A stretch of 64,000 bases of DNA from Lysobacteraceae bacterium (lineage in GTDB: Bacteria; Pseudomonadota; Gammaproteobacteria; Xanthomonadales; Rhodanobacteraceae). The stretch spans positions 43,266-107,265 of the forward strand of contig JAGWNA010000004.1 of the NCBI GenBank assembly GCA_028871555.1. Reading direction: 5' to 3'. A program made the position numbers and the translations under genes. The notes beneath the pieces are model-generated. The model made no database searches and had not been told where the DNA came from. It worked only from the letters and a program-made list of their open reading frames with translations. Of this stretch, positions 57,082 through 64,000 are shown piece after piece (position 1 is the first letter of the stretch; every line of letters begins with the position of its first letter).

Positions 57082-58998
57082 TCATGTGCGCTGGCGGCTG
57101 CGTCGGGTGCGCCGCCAGCCGTAGAGCAGGCCCAGCAGCGCCACCAGCGCCGGCACCAGCACGATGTTGATGAACTTCAGCCGCATTCCGAGCGCATCGA
57201 TCTCGGCATTGAGCTGGTGCTGCACGTCGCGCAATTCCTTGTTGATGCCCAACTGGCGCTGGCGGAACTGCTCGATTTCACGACGCTGCTCGGCCGTGAT
57301 CCTGCTGGTCTGACTGCCCTTGGCCGGCTGCAGCTCATCCAGCCGCCGCCGGGTATCGAGCAGTTCCTGCTGCAGTTCACGCTCCTTCTGCAGGAACTTC
57401 TGGTCGGCCACATTGCGCAGCGCCTGCACCCGGGTGAATGGCCGCTGCGACGTGGAGCGGCCCCGTATCGACAGCAACGCCGAGGAGCCACTGAGGTTGT
57501 CGACCAGATTGGTGACAAAGTCGCCGTTGTTGGCGAATGCCTGCATCATGGTCTGGCCGAGCGCAGTCTGCGGCTCGACCCACAACCGATCGCTGAGCAG
57601 ATCGGTATCGGCCACCAGAACCACCTCGGCCTGCGGCACGGAACGGGCCAGATGCCCCGGCTGGCCCGCGCGTTCCGGAAACGCGCTCTTGAACGGCCCG
57701 CGCAGTCTCGCCGCCAGCACGTAATGGGCATCGTCCGGCTTGTAGTCCTGCAGCAGCAAGGTGGGGTCGTTGCTCGCCGCCAGCACCCGCAGGGTAGACA
57801 CCGCCTCGGCCTCGGAGCTGCTCTGCAGCAACGGTATCAAGCGCGTGCGTGCGTCGGGCGCCAGCTCGAAATAACCGATGGTGGCCACGTTGATCCGCTG
57901 CAGGCTGGCGGTGACGACATCGTCGTGATTGAGCTCCTGCGCACCAAGGGCGAGCATGGCCGGATGGCTGAAATTGTTGCCGGCCAGTTCGATCGGCAGC
58001 GCGCGGGCGCGGTCCAGCACGACCTTGTGCGGGTCGTAGACGACCCCCCAGGCACGGAACAGACGCGGCAGGTCGGAGCTGTGATCGGGCACCCCCCCGG
58101 CGTCCGCGGCAAACGGGGCGGTTTCGAGCTCGGCATCGGGGTCGACAAACACCACCAGATGCCCTCCGCGCAGCATGTACTGGTCGATCGCATACTGCGC
58201 ATCGGCCGACAGGCCGCGGGGATGGATCAGCAACAGCACCTTGATGCGGCCATCGACGTGCTGCAGCGTGGCCGGATCCAGCGTCTTCAGGTCGAACAAC
58301 TGGCCAAGCTGCTGCATCACCGTCCAGGGCTGTTCGCCGAGCGCAGGCTCGCCCATGACCGGCAACGAACTGATCACGCCGACCAGCGGCTTGCTCGACT
58401 GGTTCAGTTCATACAGCAGCTTGACGATGTCGTACTCGAGAAACGCTTCACGGGCAGGATCGAAGAACGGGATCGCCAGCGACTTTTCGGCCAGGCGGTC
58501 TTCCGTGGCGCTGTCGTCGGCCTGACCCGACAGGGTGCTTCCGGCCAGGCCGAAAAAGACCCGCTCGCCGTTGCTGCCGCCGTTGGCCGGCGTCAAGCCA
58601 CTGCCTTCGGCACTGGCCTCGTCGTCGGAATAAGGCACCGGATCGATCACCTGCAGCCGGATGCGGCCATGCGAACGGGTGACCATCTCCTGCAGCATTT
58701 CGCGCACACGCTGCTCGTAGCTGCGCAACTGCGGAAGATCCCGGGTGGCGTGCCCGGAGAAATACAACGTGAGCTTCAATGGCCGCTGCAACGTATCGAT
58801 GATATGCAGCGTCCCGGGCGCCAGCGTGTACAGCCGGTCGGCGGTAAGGTCGACGCGCGACACATGCAGCCAGCGCCCGCTGGTCACGATCAGCGGCACG
58901 ATCAGCAGCACCAGCAATACCAGCCTGGCACTCAGGACGAACCGCCGGGTGAAATGCAGCGCAGTCGAAAGCGCGCGGGGGAAATGCGGCCGGGCCAT
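57082..58998 (-). CDS. GldG-like ABC-associated protein (DUF4350/intraflagellar-type domain)
   Basis: The 638-residue protein has an N-terminal TM (about 24-45), a GldG-type extracytoplasmic domain (LTADRLYTLAPGTLHIIDTL, then DQYMLRGGHLVVFVDPDAE), a coiled coil (about 520-600) and a C-terminal TM (about 605-628). In Bacteroidetes GldA/F/G serve gliding; in proteobacteria the same trio is of unknown role. It is the last gene of the operon, four bases after the permease gene. Confidence 0.82.
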   Translation of the reverse strand: MARPHFPRALSTALHFTRRFVLSARLVLLVLLIVPLIVTSGRWLHVSRVDLTADRLYTLAPGTLHIIDTLQRPLKLTLYFSGHATRDLPQLRSYEQRVREMLQEMVTRSHGRIRLQVIDPVPYSDDEASAEGSGLTPANGGSNGERVFFGLAGSTLSGQADDSATEDRLAEKSLAIPFFDPAREAFLEYDIVKLLYELNQSSKPLVGVISSLPVMGEPALGEQPWTVMQQLGQLFDLKTLDPATLQHVDGRIKVLLLIHPRGLSADAQYAIDQYMLRGGHLVVFVDPDAELETAPFAADAGGVPDHSSDLPRLFRAWGVVYDPHKVVLDRARALPIELAGNNFSHPAMLALGAQELNHDDVVTASLQRINVATIGYFELAPDARTRLIPLLQSSSEAEAVSTLRVLAASNDPTLLLQDYKPDDAHYVLAARLRGPFKSAFPERAGQPGHLARSVPQAEVVLVADTDLLSDRLWVEPQTALGQTMMQAFANNGDFVTNLVDNLSGSSALLSIRGRSTSQRPFTRVQALRNVADQKFLQKERELQQELLDTRRRLDELQPAKGSQTSRITAEQRREIEQFRQRQLGINKELRDVQHQLNAEIDALGMRLKFINIVLVPALVALLGLLYGWRRTRRSRQRT

Positions 58999-59002
58999 CG
59001 CG

Positions 59003-59737
59003 TCAGCGCGTCCTTTTCAGGTCGAGCAACAGCACCCCGGCAATCAGCCAGCCCATCATGCTGAGCAGGAAATACAGCACGTCGCGCAGATCCAGCACGC
59101 CGCGCGCAATCGCCTGGAAATGACGAAGCATGCTCAGGTGCGCCGCCGCGTTGACCAGCTGGCGCGGCAGCGTGCCGTGGAAGAAATCCATCACCTGGGG
59201 CTGTCCGGCCAGTATCAGCAACACGCAGACCAGCGCCGTCAGGATGAATGCGACCACCTGGCTGCGGGTCAGCGCCGACATGCAGGCGCCGATCGCGATG
59301 AACGTGCCGGCCATCAGCCAGCTGCCGAGGTAGCCGACCAGGATCACGTCGTTGTCCGGTGCGCCCAGATAATTGACGGTGACCCAGACCGGAAACGTCA
59401 GCATCAGTGCCAGGGCGATGAACAGCCATGCCGCCAGAAATTTGCCCAGCATCGCCTGCCACAGCGTCAACGGCAGCGTCAGCAGCAACTCCAGCGTACC
59501 GCTCTTGGCCTCCTCCGCCCACATGCGCATGGTGATCGCCGGCACCAGGATCAGGTACAGCCACGGATGCATCACGAAGAACGGCTGCAGATCGGCCTGT
59601 CCGCGCTCGTAGAAATCGCCGGCGTAGAACGTGAGGATGCCGCTCAGCACCAGGAAGATCACCAGAAACAGATACGCCACCGGCGTCACGAAATAGCTGC
59701 GCAACTCGCGTCGCATCACTGCGCCGACCGCACTCAC
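59003..59737 (-). CDS. ABC transporter permease (GldF/NosY-like)
   Basis: The 244-residue protein has six TM helices of the ABC-2 type, opening MRRELRSYFVTPVAYLFLVIF. It overlaps the ATPase stop by four bases. It likely forms the channel for the GldA-like ATPase. Confidence 0.87.
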   Translation of the reverse strand: MSAVGAVMRRELRSYFVTPVAYLFLVIFLVLSGILTFYAGDFYERGQADLQPFFVMHPWLYLILVPAITMRMWAEEAKSGTLELLLTLPLTLWQAMLGKFLAAWLFIALALMLTFPVWVTVNYLGAPDNDVILVGYLGSWLMAGTFIAIGACMSALTRSQVVAFILTALVCVLLILAGQPQVMDFFHGTLPRQLVNAAAHLSMLRHFQAIARGVLDLRDVLYFLLSMMGWLIAGVLLLDLKRTR

Positions 59738-60693
59738 GTCCTCACCTCCCTCACCTCCGCCATGGCATCGTCGCCGCCACCGGTGGTGATCTGGCGGAAC
59801 ACCTCATCCAGGCGACCACGTTCCAGCTGGATTTCCGACACTTCGATGCCCTGCTTGCGCAACAGCATTTCGACCGGTTCCAGAATGCGTTCGCCGGGCT
59901 TGGGGAACACGGTGATGCGCCCATCCAGCGGATCCATCTCGATCGCCGCTACCTGCGGCAGGCGACCGAGCATTTCCTGCGACATGCCGCTGCCCGAGGC
60001 GCTGAACGACACTGCGCCGTGATACCGCGAGCGCCGCTCCAGTTCGGCCGGGGTGGCATCGGCCAGCAACCTGCCGCGCGCGATGATCACCACGCGGTTG
60101 CACAGCGCATGCACTTCTTCCAGCAGATGGGTGGAGATCAGGATCGTCCGTTCGCGTGCCATGACATCGATCAGCTGGCGCACGGCGTGCTTCTGGTTCG
60201 GGTCGAGGCCGTCGGTGGGCTCGTCCAGCACCAGAACCGGCGGATCGTGCACGATCGCCTGGGCCAGGCCGACACGCCGGCGAAGCCCCTTGGACAACGT
60301 GTCGATGCTCAACTCCAGCACATCCTCCAGTTCCAGCCGCTGTACCACCTCGTCGAAACGGCGATAGGCCACCTCCGGCTTGAGCCCGCGCATGCGAACG
60401 ATGAATTGCAGGAACTCGCGCACCGTCATCTCGCCGTAACTGGGCGCCCCTTCCGGCAGGTAGCCAAGCAGCCGCTTCGCCTGCAGCGGCTCGCGCCCGA
60501 CATCATGACCGCAGACCCTGGCCGTACCCGAGGTGGGAACGAGGAATCCGGCGATCATGCGCATGGCGGTGGATTTGCCGGCACCATTGGGACCCAGCAG
60601 GCCGAGTACCTGGCCGGGCTCGACCCGGATGCTCAATGCATCCACCGCGGTCAGTTTGCCGTATCGCCGGCTGAGTTGTTCGGTTTCGATCAT
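59734..60693 (-). CDS. ABC transporter ATPase (GldA/NosF-like)
   Basis: The 319-residue protein has Walker A (GPNGAGKST), the signature LSKGLRRRVGLAQ, Walker B (VLVLDEPTDGLDP) and the switch His (ISTHLLEE). A C-terminal extension ends in a helical tail (LDEVFRQITTGGG). First gene of the GldA-F-G-like operon. Confidence 0.93.
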   Translation of the reverse strand: MIETEQLSRRYGKLTAVDALSIRVEPGQVLGLLGPNGAGKSTAMRMIAGFLVPTSGTARVCGHDVGREPLQAKRLLGYLPEGAPSYGEMTVREFLQFIVRMRGLKPEVAYRRFDEVVQRLELEDVLELSIDTLSKGLRRRVGLAQAIVHDPPVLVLDEPTDGLDPNQKHAVRQLIDVMARERTILISTHLLEEVHALCNRVVIIARGRLLADATPAELERRSRYHGAVSFSASGSGMSQEMLGRLPQVAAIEMDPLDGRITVFPKPGERILEPVEMLLRKQGIEVSEIQLERGRLDEVFRQITTGGGDDAMAEVREVRT

Positions 60694-60955
60694 GATGGGG
60701 GCATGGCCGCGCTGACGCGCAGTCCGATATGGCAGACACGGTCAATGTACCGCACCCGCGGCAAAAGGTTCCGATCCGTACATCGGCAAACCCGCCCATC
60801 CGCATGACTGGAGGTACCGATGCCCGGCCGGGCCGATGCCGCGGGACAGGAATTGCTCGACCCCGCCTCCGCGGCGTAAGGTCCGTGCATCCTGGTCGTG
60901 GAGTGCCGTTTGCAGGAAGCCACGATGGTGGTTCGACCGTGCCGGGTGCATCCCA
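60694..60955. other. Intergenic region upstream of the ABC operon
   Basis: No gene recognised. It should carry the promoter of the leftward ABC operon, but no clear -35/-10 pair or operator was seen. Confidence 0.4.
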
Positions 60956-60958
60956 TGA

Positions 60959-60987
60959 AAAAACCCCGACCACGGGGCGGGGTTTTT
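60959..60987. terminator. Bidirectional terminator
   Basis: AAAAACCCCG pairs with CGGGGTTTTT; the A-run on the left makes it a T-ended terminator for the leftward SRPBCC gene that ends at 61017, and it could also stop rightward transcripts. Confidence 0.8.
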
Positions 60988-61016
60988 CGGAGGTGCGCTG
61001 TACCGGCGTTCGCGGC

Positions 61017-62378
61017 TCAGCTGCCGTCGCTGGCTGCGGCCGGGGCGGAACCGGCTGCGGCCGGGGCCGATGAGGACGGGGCGGGCGCACCGGCATCGGG
61101 TGTCGGCGACTGCATGCCGGCTTCCTGTTCCGGGGTCTGCTGCGGGGCATTGGAAAGCGGCAGATATACCTCGTACTTGGCGTAGGCGGTAATGGCGCCG
61201 GTAGAGTCCTTCACTTCCGGCGTAGCCAGGATGTCGTAGGACGGATTGACCACGTCGTCGAACTTGTAGCCATGAGTCTGGGCATAGGCCTTGAGCATCT
61301 CGCGGATCTGCGGCACGCCGGCAAACGTGCCACTCCATTCGCCTTTCAGCGCGAGGCCGCCAAACGCCAGTTCGGCACGCACGTCGTTGTTCACGACCAG
61401 GCGACCGAGACGATCGCGGCTGCCCGGCGCGACTTCGGCGGCGCTGGCGGTGTCGGCGGTGCTGCCGGCGGCAGCCGGCGCGGAGGAGGCAGCCAGCGAC
61501 GGCGGCGTCGGTGCAGTCAGCTGCTCGTTCTGCCCATTGATCGTCAGCACGCTGGAATCGATCGGCATTGCGACGTCGAAGGAGAAGGTCTGGTCGCCAT
61601 AGTTGGTGGTGAACAGGATCCGCGGTCCGGTCACATTCACACCGAGCTTCTTGGCGGCCGCCTGAATTTCCGAAATGGCCTTGCTGACCGCATCGTCCAG
61701 ACCGTCCAGACCCTCCTTGCGCGCAATCGAGCTGGAGACCAGCAGGACCGGCGTCTGGCTGGTCTTCTGGATCGACGGGATCAACTGGGTGTAGTCGACG
61801 TTGGGGACCGTGGCCAGCACGTTCTGCAGGTTGTTCAGGCTGAACTGGACGAATGCATCGGGGTCGCCATGGATATACAGATTGGCGAAACGGTTGACCA
61901 GATTCCAGCCGTAGGTGACGTCGTACGACCAGGTCACGTTGGTCAGCTGGCCACGACTGCCCTGGCGCGCCAGATCAAGAGTGAAATGCTTGTCGTAACC
62001 GCGCCAGTTGTTGTCCAGGTTCCAGACGATGCTGGCGTCCCTGGCCGTGCTGTCGACCTTGTTGAAATCCGGTGTGGCGCTGGCGATCGTCAGCTGTCCG
62101 TTGCCGACCTTGGGATCGTTGCTGCTCCAGCTTACTTCGGCCCCCGGGCCGAAGGCCTTGCCGGAAAACTTGAACTGGATGTGCGGGTCGAGCGAGCGCA
62201 GCACGGCGTATTCCGGCAACCGGCCGTAATTGTCGAGCACGTCGTACACCTGACGCAGGTCCTTGCCGACGACCAGCGAACGCTCCACATGGCCGCTGCC
62301 GGGCATGACCACAGCCGCCAATACACCGACTGCCAAGACGATGAACAGGGCAGCAAAAAATTCAAGGACACGCATCAT
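61017..62378 (-). CDS. Membrane-anchored START/SRPBCC-like protein with GyrI-type C-domain
   Basis: The 453-residue protein has an N-terminal TM (about 5-26), an SRPBCC/polyketide-cyclase-like domain (SLVVGKDLRQVYDVLDNYGR, about 32-170), a middle effector-binding-like domain (about 190-290, LLVSSSIARKEGLDGLDDAV), an Ala/Ser/Pro linker, a second copy of similar shape (about 330-410) and an Ala/Pro-rich tail of about 40 residues. Similar SRPBCC-GyrI fusions are found in Xanthomonadales without known ligand. GGAGAACTC precedes the ATG pair. Confidence 0.75.
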   Translation of the reverse strand: MMRVLEFFAALFIVLAVGVLAAVVMPGSGHVERSLVVGKDLRQVYDVLDNYGRLPEYAVLRSLDPHIQFKFSGKAFGPGAEVSWSSNDPKVGNGQLTIASATPDFNKVDSTARDASIVWNLDNNWRGYDKHFTLDLARQGSRGQLTNVTWSYDVTYGWNLVNRFANLYIHGDPDAFVQFSLNNLQNVLATVPNVDYTQLIPSIQKTSQTPVLLVSSSIARKEGLDGLDDAVSKAISEIQAAAKKLGVNVTGPRILFTTNYGDQTFSFDVAMPIDSSVLTINGQNEQLTAPTPPSLAASSAPAAAGSTADTASAAEVAPGSRDRLGRLVVNNDVRAELAFGGLALKGEWSGTFAGVPQIREMLKAYAQTHGYKFDDVVNPSYDILATPEVKDSTGAITAYAKYEVYLPLSNAPQQTPEQEAGMQSPTPDAGAPAPSSSAPAAAGSAPAAASDGS

Positions 62379-62616
62379 TCCAGAGTTCTCCGAACGTCTC
62401 TACGCCAAGCCATAGATGTCTCCCCGGTGTCACATGGGCCTTCCCGGGGAGTTTCCCCCAAGGCATTGCAGGGGCGGCAAATGCCGAAGCTACGGATGTT
62501 ACTTGCTCGCGCGCTGGAACGCCATTGGGATCGATACCGTCACGCCGCATACGTTCCGGCAAAGCCCGGTCGGGCACGGAAATCGCGCCACTGTGCGATC
62601 CGCGGCAGTCGGTCCT

Positions 62617-63258
62617 TCAGACGATCCCCAGCTCGAGTGCCTTGAGCACCGCCCGCGTACGGTCGCGTACGCCAAGCTTGGAAAGAATGTTGGACACATG
62701 GTTTTTCACCGTGCCCTCGGCCACCTTGAGCGAGTTGGCGATCTCCTTGTTGCTGTAGCCGCCGGACAGCAGCCGCAGGATCTCGGTTTCGCGCTCGGTC
62801 AACGGGTCGGGCTGCTCGAGGCTGGTGAACTGGTTCTGCATCCGCGCCACACCGGCCATCAATCGCTGGGTGACCATCGGCGCCACCAGCGAACCGCCCG
62901 CCGCCACCGTGCGCACGGCTTCCACCAGCTGCTCCAGCGAGACGTCTTTCAGCAGGTATCCCCGCGCACCTGCCTTGAGGCCCTGCAGCACCAGCTGGTC
63001 GTCATCGAAGGTGGTGAGGATGATGGTCGGCGGCAGTTCGTTGCGCGTCGACAGCGCCTGCAGCACCTCCAGCCCGCTCATGTTCGGCATGCGCAGATCC
63101 AGCAGCACCACGTCCGGTTTGACCCGCGGGATATCCTGCATCGCCTGTGCGCCGTCAGCGCATTCGGCCACCACACGGATGTCCTCGGACAGATCGAGCA
63201 GGGAGCGGACACCCTGGCGCACCAGATTCTGGTCGTCGACGAGACAAACGGAAATCAT
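62617..63258 (-). CDS. NarL/LuxR-family response regulator
   Basis: The 213-residue protein has a receiver domain with acidic pair D8/D9, phospho-acceptor D54 (VLLDLRMPNMSG), T in ILTTFDDD and K in LLKDVS, then a LuxR-type HTH (LTEREFEILRLL-like TERETEILRLLSGG, KEIANSLKVAEGTVKNHVSN). It is a phosphorylation-controlled transcription factor. GAGGATTCGCG precedes the start. Its partner kinase gene is 108 bases upstream. Confidence 0.93.
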   Translation of the reverse strand: MISVCLVDDQNLVRQGVRSLLDLSEDIRVVAECADGAQAMQDIPRVKPDVVLLDLRMPNMSGLEVLQALSTRNELPPTIILTTFDDDQLVLQGLKAGARGYLLKDVSLEQLVEAVRTVAAGGSLVAPMVTQRLMAGVARMQNQFTSLEQPDPLTERETEILRLLSGGYSNKEIANSLKVAEGTVKNHVSNILSKLGVRDRTRAVLKALELGIV

Positions 63259-63366
63259 CGCGAATCCTCGGCAAGCGTGATTCATGAGATGGCGCCGGAA
63301 CCCGGCCTCCAAGCTGCCATTCTCGATCTAAGGGGCATTCTCGCACGCCAATGCGAGCCACCGACA

Positions 63367-64000
63367 TTACGACACATCCAATGCCGGCGGTTCAAATCGC
63401 GTCGGCGCATGCGCCAGCGCCGCGTGTTCATCCAGCGGCAATCGCACCGTCAATGCAAAACCCTGGCTCATGTCGGTATCCAGCGTCAGGCTGCCGCCGA
63501 GTTCGGCCAGCCGCTCGCGCATGCCGGACAGGCCGTTGCCCGGCTCGACCCGCGCCGCACCGCGACCATCGTCGCGCGCATGCAGACCCAGCAGGCTCGC
63601 CTCGGCATAGGCGAAGTTGAGCCACAGGTTGCGCGCGCCGGCATGTTTGGCGGTATTGGTGATGATCTCCTGCGCGCAGCGCAACAACACCTGCGCACGA
63701 CGCGGGTCTTCCACGCTGAAACGCGGCGGCATGATCACGTGCACGGTCAACCCGGGCACGCCCTCGGTCAGGCTGCGCAGCGCCTGGGTGAGGTCGATGG
63801 CATCGTCCTGGCGCAACTCGCTGACCGCCTCGCGCACATCCGCGAGCAGATGCCTGGCCGTACTCTGCGCGTTGCGCACATGGGCCGCCGCAGCCTCGTT
63901 GGTGAGATGACTGGCCACCTCGAGGTTCAGGCTCAGCGCAGTCAGATGATGGCCGATCAGGTCATGCAGGTCGCGGGCGATGCGCATGCGTTCGGCGATG
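63367..64000 (-). CDS. Histidine kinase of the NarX/DesK type, N-terminus beyond right edge
   Basis: The visible 210 residues hold the HisKA_3 dimerisation domain with phospho-acceptor His in ARDLHDLIGHHLTAL and the HATPase_c domain (N-box EIITNTAKHAG, G1 DDGRG, G2 GNGLSGMRERL). The frame stays open to the edge, so the sensor part lies outside. It should phosphorylate the regulator at 62617. Confidence 0.92.
   Translation of the reverse strand, partial: IAERMRIARDLHDLIGHHLTALSLNLEVASHLTNEAAAAHVRNAQSTARHLLADVREAVSELRQDDAIDLTQALRSLTEGVPGLTVHVIMPPRFSVEDPRRAQVLLRCAQEIITNTAKHAGARNLWLNFAYAEASLLGLHARDDGRGAARVEPGNGLSGMRERLAELGGSLTLDTDMSQGFALTVRLPLDEHAALAHAPTRFEPPALDVS

Overview
The window is GC-rich gammaproteobacterial chromosome. 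Gene content points to the Xanthomonadales, most likely Rhodanobacteraceae (Rhodanobacter/Dyella-like): a MalA-type TonB receptor with flavin-dependent halogenases, a secreted GH13/GH31 set, RlmKL, Bpt, DUF6491, paired GTAG-type REP elements and a Clp/CRP-like site. The genus assignment is inferred from gene content only. No CRISPR array, rRNA or complete tRNA was seen.

Layout. 1-3955: right end of an integrated island. It holds a hypothetical gene cut by the left edge, an overlapping toxin/antitoxin/DUF6941 trio, and a tyrosine integrase beside a 45-bp copy of the 3' half of tRNA-Pro(CGG), the probable attachment site. 4741-5640: wreckage of a group II intron and of a second integrase. 5692-11634: a three-gene heavy-metal RND efflux operon behind a TATAAT promoter overlapped by a dyad. 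11635-12935: a long non-coding interval with a strong candidate for an ANR/FNR-activated small RNA, a weaker second RNA candidate and a Clp/CRP site in front of a propeller-GGDEF sensor gene. 16186-18322: a PepSY protein and a cytoplasmic alpha-glucosidase.

18323-35746 is an alpha-glucan/maltodextrin utilisation locus: TonB receptor, two halogenase-like flavoproteins (one overlapping a cation/proton-antiporter gene), exported GH13 and GH31 enzymes, and two tandem CBM34-GH13 neopullulanase-type amylases that closely resemble Thermoactinomyces TVA I. Three copies of a TGAATACGTATGCA-type operator sit at its promoters and suggest one LacI-type (MalR-like) regulon. The regulator and an inner-membrane sugar transporter are not in the window. 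In the inferred scheme, secreted amylases cut polymer, MalA imports oligomers, periplasmic GH13/GH31 enzymes trim them and cytoplasmic AglA finishes. A GH39 xylosidase-like gene follows under its own perfect LacI-type palindrome.

38139-54786 is mostly housekeeping: two SPFH proteins, ergothioneine genes egtB-egtD, DUF6491, rlmKL, AmpD-like amidase, TesB, Bpt, a glutamate-synthase-family flavoprotein, PurT, a CPBP protease and DUF423. 54894-56987 is a cytochrome-oxidase copper assembly group (SCO, PCuAC, CtaG). 57082-60693 is a GldA/F/G-like ABC system. 61017-64000 has a START/SRPBCC-like protein and a NarL-type two-component pair whose kinase is cut by the right edge.

The most distinctive small-scale signals are four paired REP elements, all at convergent gene ends, whose GTAG edges supply the TAG stop codons of four genes; the anaerobic sRNA candidate; and a 51-bp tandem repeat inserted in frame in one halogenase.
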